The position numbers and the translations under genes were made by a program. 59,949 bases of DNA from Algoriphagus sp. GTDB lineage: Bacteria > Bacteroidota > Bacteroidia > Cytophagales > Cyclobacteriaceae. Shown in pieces: positions 46,513-55,300 of the stretch. Every line of letters begins with the position of its first letter. Positions within the stretch are counted from its first letter, which is position 1. Under the pieces are notes generated by a model. It worked only from the letters and a program-made list of their open reading frames with translations, searched no databases and was not told the DNA's origin. The stretch is from the NCBI RefSeq assembly GCF_029254265.1, contig NZ_JAQWXX010000109.1, positions 1 to 59,949 on the forward strand, given 5' to 3'.

Positions 46513-47880
46513 ATGAGAAAATTTAGGCTAAATCAATTCAAACTTTCATTGGCATTCATGGTACTTCTTGGTTCCTGTGCACAAGATAAGCCAGTCGAAC
46601 ATAATGAAGTAGCTCAATCAACGCAAGCTCCCAAAATAAGTATCTCTGAGATCGAAGAAGGTATCAAAGCTTATATCGCTGACCAAACCGAAAAAAACGG
46701 AGGGATTTTTCCAGTGAAAGATGAAAATCATGATCTGAAAATGAAGCTGGTTCGGGTTCACACAGAATATTTATCAAACCTTGGCCCCCAAAGCCATTTT
46801 GCCTGTGTGGATTTGGTTGATGAAAGTGGCGAAGTCTATGATGTGGATTTTTTTATGAAAGGAGAACCTGGAGGAATGGAGGTGACCTCAACAACGGTTC
46901 ACAAGCTCAATGGAAAACCATTTTACTCCTGGAAGCAAAATAAAGAAGATAAAACCTGGTTTAGAGTACCTATGGATCAATCTAATACAAGCCTCCTTGG
47001 TGTCGTGGAAGGAAGAGACGAGTTTGAATTTTACTACACCGCACAAGTGCCTTCTTTAGAAGGGCCAGCAAAGATGTGGATTCCAATAGCGGAGTCGGAT
47101 GCTTTTCAGGAGATCGAACTTATAGAGACTTCAGTCCCAAAAGGGGTAAAAAGAATAAAAGATGGTAGCTATGGAAATACACTCCTGTATTTTGAATTAG
47201 GAACTGAAAATTCAGGTGAGGAAATTAAGCTTACTTATTCCGTGAAGCGGAAGGAGAAAGGACCTTATGAAGCGCCTGAGCCTGATAAGACGCTTTACTT
47301 AGCTTCGACCAAACTGATGCCTACCGGTGGAAGATTTGAAGAGATCGCCAAAGAAGAGCTTGGAGATAAAATAAACGACTCACATCTTATCCAAGCTCGT
47401 GTTCTCTATGACTACATCATCGATAACATGCGTTACATGAAGTTTGGGGATTACGGTAGGGGAGATTCCAATTATGCCTGTGATTCAAAAACAGGTAACT
47501 GTACTGAATTTCATTCATTCTTTATTTCTTTAGCGAGATCGGTCGGGATTCCTGCACGGTTTGCGATTGGCGCTTCTATCCCTTCCGATCGAAATGAAGG
47601 TGGAATTGACGGTTACCATTGTTGGGCCGAGTTTTATGCAGATGGGAAATGGTGGCCCGTCGATATTAGTGAAGGAAATAAATACACTGCTTTAGCTACG
47701 TATTATTTTGGCCGACATCCTGCGAATCGGATTGAATTAAGCCGGGGAAGAGATTTGAAACTTACTCCCGGTCCTCAGGCTGGTCCGATAAACTTTCTTG
47801 CCTATCCCTACCTGGAAATTGACGGAAAAGAAGTAAAGGTAAACTCACGATTTTCGTTTCAAAGAAAAATTAAGACATAA
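46513..47880 (+). CDS. Transglutaminase-like domain lipoprotein
   Basis: A 455-residue lipoprotein; the signal sequence ends at LLGSC (Cys22). The C-terminal half is a transglutaminase-like cysteine-protease fold with a full triad: Cys330 (GNCTEFHS), His369 (GYHCWAEF) and Asp384 (WPVDISEG). The N-terminal 300 residues look beta-rich and contain no domain I can name. Such proteins may act as peptidases or in envelope maintenance; the substrate is unknown. It is followed by a strong terminator. Confidence 0.88.
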   Translation: MRKFRLNQFKLSLAFMVLLGSCAQDKPVEHNEVAQSTQAPKISISEIEEGIKAYIADQTEKNGGIFPVKDENHDLKMKLVRVHTEYLSNLGPQSHFACVDLVDESGEVYDVDFFMKGEPGGMEVTSTTVHKLNGKPFYSWKQNKEDKTWFRVPMDQSNTSLLGVVEGRDEFEFYYTAQVPSLEGPAKMWIPIAESDAFQEIELIETSVPKGVKRIKDGSYGNTLLYFELGTENSGEEIKLTYSVKRKEKGPYEAPEPDKTLYLASTKLMPTGGRFEEIAKEELGDKINDSHLIQARVLYDYIIDNMRYMKFGDYGRGDSNYACDSKTGNCTEFHSFFISLARSVGIPARFAIGASIPSDRNEGGIDGYHCWAEFYADGKWWPVDISEGNKYTALATYYFGRHPANRIELSRGRDLKLTPGPQAGPINFLAYPYLEIDGKEVKVNSRFSFQRKIKT

Positions 47881-47909
47881 AAAAAGGCCGTGAAAACGGC
47901 CTTTTTTAT
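47881..47909. terminator. Bidirectional terminator after the transglutaminase gene
   Basis: AAAAAGGCCGT (47881-47891) pairs with ACGGCCTTTTT (47896-47906) across a GAAA tetraloop. It also serves the convergent small lipoprotein gene. Confidence 0.92.
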
Positions 47910-47916
47910 TCAATTC

Positions 47917-48138
47917 TTAATGTTCTGTACTATCAGCTGGGTGCTCGGTGCTGTCTCCTTCTGTAGGGTGCTCACCACCTGCTGGGTGTTCTCCTCCTTC
48001 AGGATGCTCACCACCTTCAGCTTGTTCTGTATCAGCTTCGTTGTTTGCTTCTTTTTTACCACCACATGAGGTAAAACTCATTGCAGAAATAAACAGCATC
48101 ACAAACCCAATTGCAAAGATTGATTTTAATCGTTTCAT
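47917..48138 (-). CDS. Small His/Glu-rich repeat lipoprotein
   Basis: A 73-residue protein. The signal sequence ends at SFTSC (Cys25), so the mature part is about 48 residues and probably lipid-anchored. Residues 41-58 are three hexapeptide units (EGGEHP, EGGEHP, AGGEHP), followed by STEHP and STEH. The mature chain is acidic and His-rich, which could bind metal ions, although this is a guess. It has its own -7 element (48159-48166) and a terminator, so it is a real gene despite its size. No homologue is known to me. Confidence 0.75.
   Translation of the reverse strand: MKRLKSIFAIGFVMLFISAMSFTSCGGKKEANNEADTEQAEGGEHPEGGEHPAGGEHPTEGDSTEHPADSTEH
47965..48018. repeat. Three 18-bp in-frame repeats
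   Basis: Three 18-nt units encode the GGEHP-containing hexapeptides of the small lipoprotein; the DNA units differ by a few bases. Slippage would change the protein by six residues without a frameshift. Confidence 0.8.
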
Positions 48139-48158
48139 AGTTTTTAGTTTTGGGTAAT

Positions 48159-48166
48159 CAAAATTA
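48159..48166 (-). promoter_or_regulatory. -7 element of the repeat lipoprotein gene
   Basis: On the minus strand this reads TAATTTTG, an exact TAnnTTTG match 20 nt before the ATG at 48138. No good -33 element was found. Confidence 0.5.
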
Positions 48167-48224
48167 TATTCTAAAGTTTTTAAAATTAACGTTTTAACTT
48201 CTCAAAGTAAAGAAACTAAGAGAT

Positions 48225-49334
48225 CTATTCCCCAATCCACTCTGCAACAAATAAGTTGGTGTCCCGAGTGCCACCGTTATTTCTATTGGAAGCAAAAACC
48301 AAGTATTTGCCATTGTTAGAGAAAACCGGAAAGGCATCAAAAGTGCCGTCATTGGTAATTTTGGTTAAGCCTGTTCCATCAAGATTGATCATAAAAAGGT
48401 TGAAAGGAAATCCTCTTTCAGTCTGATGGTTGGAAGCGAAAATGATTTTTTCACCCGATGGATGAAAGAATGGAGCCCAATTGGCCTTACCAAGATCAGT
48501 TAATTTCCGTACGTCTGTTCCATCTGCATTTGCAACGTAAAGCTCCATACTGGTAGGCATCACAAGTCCTTCAGCCAGCAAATCTTTGTATTCTTTAATA
48601 TCAGCTTCGGTAGTTGGTCTAGAAGCTCTCCAGATTATTTTAGAACCATCAGGAGAGAAGAAGGCTCCACCATCATACCCTAAATCTGAGGTGATTTGTT
48701 TCACATCAGTCCCATCAATATTCATGGTATAAAGTTCCAAATCACCTGTTCTCAAAGAAGTAAAAACGATTTTATCTCCTTTTGGAGAGACGGTAGCTTC
48801 AGCATCATAGCCGGGCTCATTCGTCAGTTGATTCAAGAGATTGCCATTGAGGTCTGCAGTGAAAATATCAAAGGAATCATAGATTGGCCACACATATTTT
48901 CCATCTGTTCTAGGTTCTGGGACAGCAGGACAATTGTCACCTCCCAAGTGAGTAGAGGCGTAGACAATGGTCTTATTGTCTGGTAAAAAGTAGGAACAGG
49001 TGGTTCTGCCCAGTCCAGTACTTAGTCGCTGTGGTTGGTTGTTTTTCAGATCATCCGTCTGCCAATTTGTATAAAAAATCTGATCACATTCATTTCCCCA
49101 GCCTGAAAAATCAGATTGAAAGACCAACATTGAATCGTCAAATGACCAATAAGCTTCTGCATTATTTCCTCCAAAGGTAATCTGCTTGATATTTTTCAGA
49201 TACTTCATTTCTTCAGGTTGAAGGAGTAAAGAGTCAGAAGCTGAATGAGCGGTGGATTCAGTAGATTCAACAGTTTCAGTTTTTGGGTTGCAGGCGAATG
49301 TCGCAAACAACACGAGGATGATAAGTGCTCTCAT
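48225..49334 (-). CDS. TolB/PD40-like propeller lipoprotein
   Basis: A 369-residue lipoprotein; the signal ends at FATFAC (Cys15). The rest is a beta-propeller of PD40 units, such as SPKGDKIVFTSLRTG, SPDGSKIIW, HPSGEKIIFASN and NNGKYLVFASNRNNGG. Such proteins often serve as periplasmic scaffolds or binding proteins; no catalytic domain is seen. It is divergent from the M28 peptidase gene, and the two may share a regulatory region. Confidence 0.85.
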   Translation of the reverse strand: MRALIILVLFATFACNPKTETVESTESTAHSASDSLLLQPEEMKYLKNIKQITFGGNNAEAYWSFDDSMLVFQSDFSGWGNECDQIFYTNWQTDDLKNNQPQRLSTGLGRTTCSYFLPDNKTIVYASTHLGGDNCPAVPEPRTDGKYVWPIYDSFDIFTADLNGNLLNQLTNEPGYDAEATVSPKGDKIVFTSLRTGDLELYTMNIDGTDVKQITSDLGYDGGAFFSPDGSKIIWRASRPTTEADIKEYKDLLAEGLVMPTSMELYVANADGTDVRKLTDLGKANWAPFFHPSGEKIIFASNHQTERGFPFNLFMINLDGTGLTKITNDGTFDAFPVFSNNGKYLVFASNRNNGGTRDTNLFVAEWIGE

Positions 49335-49357
49335 TTTTGTTTTTACAGCTGTTTAAA

Positions 49358-49389
49358 TTGCAGCGCGAAGATACCAATTATTATCTTTG
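49358..49389 (+). promoter_or_regulatory. Promoter of the M28 peptidase gene
   Basis: TATCTTTG (49382-49389) matches TAnnTTTG, with TTG at 49358-49360 21 nt upstream. It lies 19 nt before ATG 49409 and shows that the longer frame from 49325 is not the true start. Confidence 0.65.
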
Positions 49390-49408
49390 GGGTAAAATCA
49401 ATATTCCG

Positions 49409-50653
49409 ATGAATCAGAAATCAAAATATATCCTCCTTCTTCTAGCTGGCTCCCTTACGATGTGGGGTTGCGATACAGCTCCTACGGATCAAAGCCTACT
49501 TGAAGGTTTAAAGACAGATGTCACTTATCTAGCTGCTGATGACCTTGGTGGAAGAGCTATAGGTTCAGATGGTGAACAAAGAGCTGCAAAATACCTGGAA
49601 ATAGAGTTTGAGAGGATAGGTTTGGAACCAAAAGGCACAGAATTATACTTTCAACCTTTTACTGTTTCCAAGCCTACTAATCCCCATGAAGAAGCTGTAA
49701 TCGGCACAGATGGTGAGGGTGTTACCGGGACAAATGTAATTGGCTTCATCGATAATCAAGCAGACAAAACCATCGTGATAGGAGCTCATTTTGACCATTT
49801 GGGAATGGGTGCGCAAGGTTCGCTTCACCGCGGCGATTCAGCGATTCACAATGGTGCCGATGATAATGCTTCGGGAACAGCTGCACTAGTTGCATTGGCA
49901 AAGATTCTCAAGCATCAAAAACACAGTTCAAACTTTCTATTTATCGCATTTTCAGGTGAGGAAAATGGGCTTTGGGGTTCAAACTACTTCGTGAAAAACC
50001 CTACCATTGATCTTTCAACAGTGAACTATATGATCAATATGGATATGGTTGGCCGAATGAATGAGGAGAAGACCTTAGCAATTAATGGTGTGGGAACCAG
50101 CCCTTCTTTCCTGCCAATTTTAGAAACTGTAAATACAGATAGCTTGAAATTAGTGACTTCAGAGTCTGGGGTAGGACCTTCTGATCACACTTCTTTTTAC
50201 CTTCAGGATTTGCCGGTCCTTCATTTTTTCACTGGTCAGCATGAAGACTATCACAAACCTTCGGATGATTCTAACTTGATCAATTACGATGGGTTATTAC
50301 TTGTTGTGAAGTACATCGATCGTCTGGTGGGTCAATTGGATGCTGAGCCTAAATTAGCCTTTACCAAAACAAAAGATAGCAATGGAGACTCTCCTCGCTT
50401 CACGGTTTCGCTCGGAGTGGTTCCTGATTATTTATATGACGGCAAAGGCATGCGAATCGATGGAGTATCTGAAGATAAGCCAGCGCAGGCTGCTGGTCTG
50501 ATGAAAGGAGACATCATTTTGCAAATGGGTGATTCCACCATAGTGGATATGATGAGCTATATGCGAGCGCTGAGTGCCTTTCAAAAAGGAGATTCTACTT
50601 CAGTAACTTATGAAAGAGCAGGAGCAAAATTGGAAGCGAAAGTGAAATTTTAG
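49409..50653 (+). CDS. M28 family metallopeptidase with PDZ domain, lipoprotein
   Basis: A 414-residue exported aminopeptidase-like protein. The signal sequence ends at MWGC (Cys21). Zinc ligands fit His127 (GAHFDHLG), Asp151 (NGADDNASG), Glu185 (SGEENGLWG; Glu184 would be the catalytic base), Asp212 (NMDMVGR) and His282 (HEDYHKPSDD). A C-terminal PDZ domain (about 330-412) contains GVSEDKPAQAAGLMKGDIIL. This family cleaves N-terminal residues from peptides. The start at ATG 49409 gives a full signal peptide and fits the promoter. Confidence 0.92.
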   Translation: MNQKSKYILLLLAGSLTMWGCDTAPTDQSLLEGLKTDVTYLAADDLGGRAIGSDGEQRAAKYLEIEFERIGLEPKGTELYFQPFTVSKPTNPHEEAVIGTDGEGVTGTNVIGFIDNQADKTIVIGAHFDHLGMGAQGSLHRGDSAIHNGADDNASGTAALVALAKILKHQKHSSNFLFIAFSGEENGLWGSNYFVKNPTIDLSTVNYMINMDMVGRMNEEKTLAINGVGTSPSFLPILETVNTDSLKLVTSESGVGPSDHTSFYLQDLPVLHFFTGQHEDYHKPSDDSNLINYDGLLLVVKYIDRLVGQLDAEPKLAFTKTKDSNGDSPRFTVSLGVVPDYLYDGKGMRIDGVSEDKPAQAAGLMKGDIILQMGDSTIVDMMSYMRALSAFQKGDSTSVTYERAGAKLEAKVKF

Positions 50654-50712
50654 AATGATGGGTGTCTGATGACCGATGCCTATACAACAACAAACAATTC
50701 AATTATAGTTTT

Positions 50713-50753
50713 AAAAGAAAAACCGCTGAAAAGATCTCAGCGGTTTTTCTTTT
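50713..50753. terminator. Bidirectional terminator between M28 peptidase and OYE genes
   Basis: AAAAGAAAAACCGCTGA (50713-50729) pairs perfectly with TCAGCGGTTTTTCTTTT (50737-50753), a 17-bp stem with a 7-nt loop. One arm encodes the last codons and stop of the minus-strand oxidoreductase. Confidence 0.92.
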
Positions 50754-51960
50754 GTTTAGCCTTTTTGAATTCGTGTGTCACAATAAACATAGAGCATGCT
50801 ACAGGATTTAGATTTTTCTGTAGGCCTTTACATTCTGCTAGATTGATCAGTTGTCGAGCATAAAAACCTGCTTCTGCTGCATCTTCGAAAGCTTTGAAAC
50901 CGGTTCGAATAGGTGGATTGTCTAAATAGGAAAAGTCACCTTTTAAAAAACTCGAAATCGAATCAATATGGGTGATGAAAGGTCTTCCCATTCCAATCAA
51001 ATCACATTCTCCATTCGCAAGGACCTCGTTGCAGAAATCAAAAGATCGAAATCCGCCTGTTATCATCAAAGGAACTTGGCTGATTTGCCGAACTTGCTTC
51101 GCAAAATCTAAGAAATAGGCCTCCCGCTTTTGTGTACTTTCTTTTTTTGTTTTTTCCTCTTTCCCAAGGAAAAAGGTGACCCGCTCGTAAGTTCCTCCAG
51201 AAATTTCAATCAGATCTATTCCTGCATCACTTAGTTTTTTGACCACTTCAAGCGAATCAGATTCTGTGAATCCACCCCGTTGGAAATCAGAAGAATTTAG
51301 CTTGACAGAAATCGGAAAGGATTTGCCAACTTCCTCGCGACACTCGTTTACGATTTGCAACAAAAGGCGGCTTCTGTTCTCCAGACTTCCTCCCCATTGA
51401 TCTGTTCTATGATTGGTTCTTGGAGAAAGAAATTGGCTCAGCAAATAGCCATGAGCCGCATGGATTTGGATTCCGGTAAAACCTGATGCTTTTGCGATTT
51501 TTGCGGCCAGTCGAAAACCAGAAATCACCTGTTGGATATCCTGTTCAGTCATTGCTTTTGGAGTGCCAAAAAGAAAAAGTTTATTCAACTTAACAGCGGA
51601 GGGTGCTTTGGGGTGGGGATTCACAAAGCGATTGGTTTGCCTTCCGGAATGTGAAATCTGCGCCCAAAGATGATTGCCATTGACTGTCCCCGCTGCGGTC
51701 CATTTTTTCAATTTTGGCATCATTGCTTCATCACCAAAGAAGACATTCCCGGCAGACTCCATGTGATTCCGATCTATCATCACATTACCAGTGATCAGCA
51801 ATCCGGCGCCAGTTTGTGACCAAAGCGCATAGAGATGTTCATGCTCTGGAGTGGGTTCGTAGGCTGAATCACTCATCCGCTCGGTCATAGGAGCTTTGGC
51901 TAATCTATTTTTAATAATTGCGCCGCAAGGAAGCGTGATGGAAGATTGGAGGTGATTCAT
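50737..51960 (-). CDS. Old Yellow Enzyme-type NADH:flavin oxidoreductase
   Basis: A 407-residue FMN enzyme of the Old Yellow Enzyme family. Family motifs are NRLAKAPMTERM, WAQISHSGRQ, the active-site IQIHAAHGYLLSQFLSP (His pair), the RTDQWGGSLENRSRLLL block, and ITGGFRSFDF and DLIGMGRPFI near the phosphate site. It would reduce activated alkenes with NAD(P)H; the natural substrate is unknown. Its last six codons form part of a terminator stem. Three copies of a 9-bp element lie upstream of its -7 element and may regulate it. Confidence 0.9.
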   Translation of the reverse strand: MNHLQSSITLPCGAIIKNRLAKAPMTERMSDSAYEPTPEHEHLYALWSQTGAGLLITGNVMIDRNHMESAGNVFFGDEAMMPKLKKWTAAGTVNGNHLWAQISHSGRQTNRFVNPHPKAPSAVKLNKLFLFGTPKAMTEQDIQQVISGFRLAAKIAKASGFTGIQIHAAHGYLLSQFLSPRTNHRTDQWGGSLENRSRLLLQIVNECREEVGKSFPISVKLNSSDFQRGGFTESDSLEVVKKLSDAGIDLIEISGGTYERVTFFLGKEEKTKKESTQKREAYFLDFAKQVRQISQVPLMITGGFRSFDFCNEVLANGECDLIGMGRPFITHIDSISSFLKGDFSYLDNPPIRTGFKAFEDAAEAGFYARQLINLAECKGLQKNLNPVACSMFIVTHEFKKAKQKKNR

Positions 51961-52018
51961 GTTGTTTTTTAAAACGTCAATAATTTTATGCTAATCTGTC
52001 TGTAAAGATGCTGTTTTT

Positions 52019-52026
52019 CAAAAATA
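52019..52026 (-). promoter_or_regulatory. -7 element of the OYE gene
   Basis: Read on the minus strand this is TATTTTTG, an exact TAnnTTTG match, 58 nt before the ATG at 51960. A possible -33 TTG (52051-52053, minus strand) is spaced 24 nt away, which is longer than usual. Confidence 0.5.
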
Positions 52027-52078
52027 ATGAGCTTTTGAACTTAAGATTTACAAGTAAAAATTGAAGGGATGGCTGAGC

Positions 52079-52133
52079 ATGAGCCGAATAACTCTATTAA
52101 TCGGCTCATAAATAGCTAAAATATGAGCCGAAT
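52079..52133. repeat. Three copies of ATGAGCCGA at exact 22-bp spacing
   Basis: ATGAGCCGA occurs at 52079-52087 and 52123-52131, and its reverse complement TCGGCTCAT at 52101-52109. Successive starts are exactly 22 bp apart. The flanks extend the match to 11 bp (ATGAGCCGAAT, ATGAGCCGATT and ATGAGCCGAAT). The set resembles an array of regulator binding sites on one face of the DNA helix. Confidence 0.7.
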
Positions 52134-52185
52134 ATTCAAAACGCCATTTTTTGGAATTCTAGCCCACCCAAAAGGGTTTTTCTTC

Positions 52186-52193
52186 TATCTTTG
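52186..52193 (+). promoter_or_regulatory. -7 element of ileS
   Basis: TATCTTTG is an exact TAnnTTTG match and is followed by TGCC. A transcript from here would have a leader of about 170 nt before the ileS start at 52368. Confidence 0.6.
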
Positions 52194-52225
52194 TGCCTGC
52201 TTTTGAGGAGGATGTTTCCTTGATT

Positions 52226-52322
52226 GCGTGAGGGATAGAAGCGGTATCGGCGCACCCCGATAGTTATCGGGGGAGTCGATAAGAGCGGATAGCCCGACCC
52301 CGCTTTTTCTGCGGGGGCACGC
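52226..52322 (+). promoter_or_regulatory. Structured 5' leader of ileS, candidate cis-regulatory RNA
   Basis: The 97-nt stretch can fold into a branched domain. GCGTG (52226-52230) pairs with CACGC (52318-52322) and closes it. Inside are TATCG/CGATA (52245-52249 with 52277-52281) stacked on a perfect 7-bp stem CCCCGAT/ATCGGGG (52255-52261 with 52266-52272). A second hairpin is CCCCGC/GCGGGG (52298-52303 with 52311-52316). GGG (52232-52234) may pair with CCC (52293-52295). The unpaired GATAGAAGCGG and AGAGCGGATAG stretches flank the first stem like an internal loop. Its GC content is far above its surroundings. Confidence 0.6.
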
Positions 52323-52367
52323 CCAAAAGAAAAATTTATCACCTACTTGCCTACAAGAAAGGATATT

Positions 52368-55300
52368 GTGAAGACATACAAAGAATACAAACAGGTCGAT
52401 TATCCGCAGATCGGAGAGTCGGTTTTAGCATATTGGAAAGCCAATCAGATTTTTGAAAAGTCGGTCACTAACCGTGATGGCGCAGAGACTTTCACGTTTT
52501 TTGAAGGACCGCCTTCAGCAAATGGTACGCCGGGGATTCACCACGTGATGGCCCGTACGCTAAAGGATATTTTCTGCCGATACAAGACGCTGAAGGGCTT
52601 TCAAGTGAAGCGTAAAGGCGGATGGGATACGCATGGACTTCCTGTGGAGCTTCAGGTGGAGAAGGAACTTGGAATCACCAAAGAGGATATCGGAAAGAAA
52701 ATCTCTGTGGAAGAATACAATCGCAAATGCCGCGAGACGGTGATGCGATTCAAAAATGAGTGGGATGAGCTGACCGAAAAAATTGGCTATTGGGTCGATT
52801 TAGATGATCCTTACATCACTTTTGAACCGAACTATATCGAGTCGCTTTGGAGCTTACTCAAGCGTCTTTATGACAAAGGTTTGCTCTACAAAGGCTATAC
52901 CATTCAGCCGTATTCTCCTGCTGCGGGAACTGGTTTGTCCTCGCATGAACTCAATCAGCCAGGCACTTACAAAGACGTCAAAGACACCTCGATCACTGCG
53001 CAGTTTAAACTGAAAGGTGAGGAAAATACTTACATCCTTGCCTGGACTACCACGCCTTGGACTTTGCCTTCCAATTCTGCCTTGGCAATTGGAGAGAACT
53101 TGGATTATGTGAAAGTGAAGACTTTCAACCCCTATACTTTTGAGGCTTGTACCGTGATTTTGGCAAAAGCGAGAATGAACGCTTACTTAAATCCGAAGGC
53201 TGCTGAATTGAAATTAGAAGACTATAACCCTGGAGATAAACTGATTCCTTTTGAGGTAGTTAGTGAGTTTAAGGGAAAGGATATGCTAGGCTGGGAGTAT
53301 GAGCAGCTTTTCCCGATTGAGGAATTGGCTCTGCCAAATCCTGCCTTTACAGTGGTGTCTGGAGATTATGTGACCACCGAAGACGGTACCGGAATCGTGC
53401 ATCTTGCAAAAGCATTTGGTGCGGATGACTTCCGGACTTTGGTACAGAATAATGTGCCAGGTGTATTTGTGAAAGATGAAAAAGGCAATGATTTGCCATT
53501 GGTGGATAGGCAGGGGAAATTCCTTCCAGTAGTGGGTGAATATCTTGCTGCAAAAATGGCGGAGCATTCCATCTCAGCTCACAAGGAGTATGGGCCTGCG
53601 GACTTCTATGTGAAAAACTATCTGGAAGAAGACGAAAGCCTGCCCGAGTACAAAAACACGGATGTGATCATCTCGATCATCCTTAAGAATGAAAATAAGG
53701 CCTTTAAGGTCGAAAAATACGAGCACACCTATCCACACTGCTGGAGAACTGACAAGCCGGTATTGTATTATCCAATGGATAGTTGGTTTATCAAAACCAC
53801 AGCCTACAAAGACCGATTGGTTGAGCTCAATAAAACGATCAATTGGAAGCCTGAAGCGACTGGAACGGGTCGATTTGGCAACTGGCTGGAGAACTTGGTG
53901 GATTGGAACTTGTCACGATCTAGATTCTGGGGTACGCCACTTCCAATCTGGAGGACAGAAGACGGATCTGAGGAAAAATGCATTGGCTCCATTGCTGATC
54001 TTCAAGCTGAGATTGAAAACTCGATCGCTAAAGGGGTGATGGAAAAGTCTCCTTACGAAGGGAAAGAACTTGATCTGCACCGTCCTTTTGTCGATGATGT
54101 GATCTTGGTTTCTTCCAAAGGGGAAAAGATGTTCCGTGAGCCGGATTTGATCGATGTGTGGTTTGATTCTGGTGCTATGCCTTATGCGCAGTGGCATTAT
54201 CCATTCGAAAATGAAGACATTTTCAAAGCGAATTATCCTGCAGATTACATCGCCGAGGGAGTGGATCAAACGCGAGGCTGGTTCTTTACCCTTCATGCAA
54301 TTGCGGTGATGCTTTTTGACAGTGTGGCTTTCAAAAATGTAATTGCCAATGGGCTTGTATTGGATAAAAACGGTAATAAAATGTCCAAGCGATTGGGTAA
54401 TGCCGTGGATCCATTCAAAACCATCAAGGAGTACGGTCCGGATGCGGTTCGCTGGTATATGCTGAGCAATGCCAATCCTTGGGATAACTTGAAATTCAAC
54501 TTAGATGGGGTAACCGAAGTGCAGCGACGCTTCTTTGGCACCCTTCAGAATACCTATAATTTCTTTGCGCTTTATGCCAATCTAGATGCATTCATTTATG
54601 ATGCAACCAAGGCAGTTCCGGTAAAAGAGCGTGCCGAACTCGATCAATGGATTATCTCTAAGCTTCAAACACTTATCACAGAAGTGGAGGCTGCCATGGA
54701 TAACTACGACGCTACAAAAGCGACTCGGGCGATCATGGACTTCACTGTGGATCAGCTTTCCAACTGGTACGTGCGACTGGCACGGAAGCGATTCTGGAGA
54801 GGCGATATGAATGCAGATAAGCAAGCAGCATACGAGACGTTATACGAATGTCTATTTAGCCTTTCGCAGTTGATGTCTTCTTTTGCGCCATTCTACTCGG
54901 ATTGGTTATTCCAAAACTTGACAGAAGCTGGTGATTCCACGATTGAGTCGATTCACCTGACGAACTGGAAGAATGCAGATGTTGCCCTGATCAATAAAGA
55001 TTTGGAGGAAAGTATGGACTTGGCTCAGACGATCTCTTCGCTCGTGCACTCGCTTCGTAAGAAAGAGAAAATGAAAGTTCGTCAGCCCCTTCAGCGAATC
55101 TTGATTCCGGTATTGAGTGCTAAAACCCAAGTGCAGATTCAGCATGTGGAAGAGCTCATCAAGTCCGAAGTGAATATCAAAACAATCGAATATATCGATG
55201 ATGCTTCCGGGATTTTAGTGAAGAGCGTGAAACCTAACTTGCCACTTTTGGGTAAAAAGCTTGGGCCTAAGATGCGATTTGTCGTAGCGGCGATCAACAC

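Larger units (their letters stand above)
51961..52367. other. 407-bp intergenic region between the OYE gene and ileS
   Basis: No gene is seen here. It holds, in order, a minus-strand -7 element (52019-52026), three evenly spaced copies of a 9-bp element (52079-52131), a plus-strand -7 element (52186-52193), and a foldable ileS leader domain (52226-52322). It is therefore a divergent control region, and its right end is the untranslated leader of ileS. Confidence 0.8.

Noticed and set aside
49325..49408. Longer reading of the M28 peptidase gene.
   Set aside because: A good promoter with TATCTTTG lies inside it, and ATG 49409 begins a proper lipoprotein signal.
53689..54039. Open frames of over 100 codons in other frames inside ileS.
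   Set aside because: They lie wholly within a well-conserved gene, have no motifs, and show out-of-frame codon use; they are shadows.
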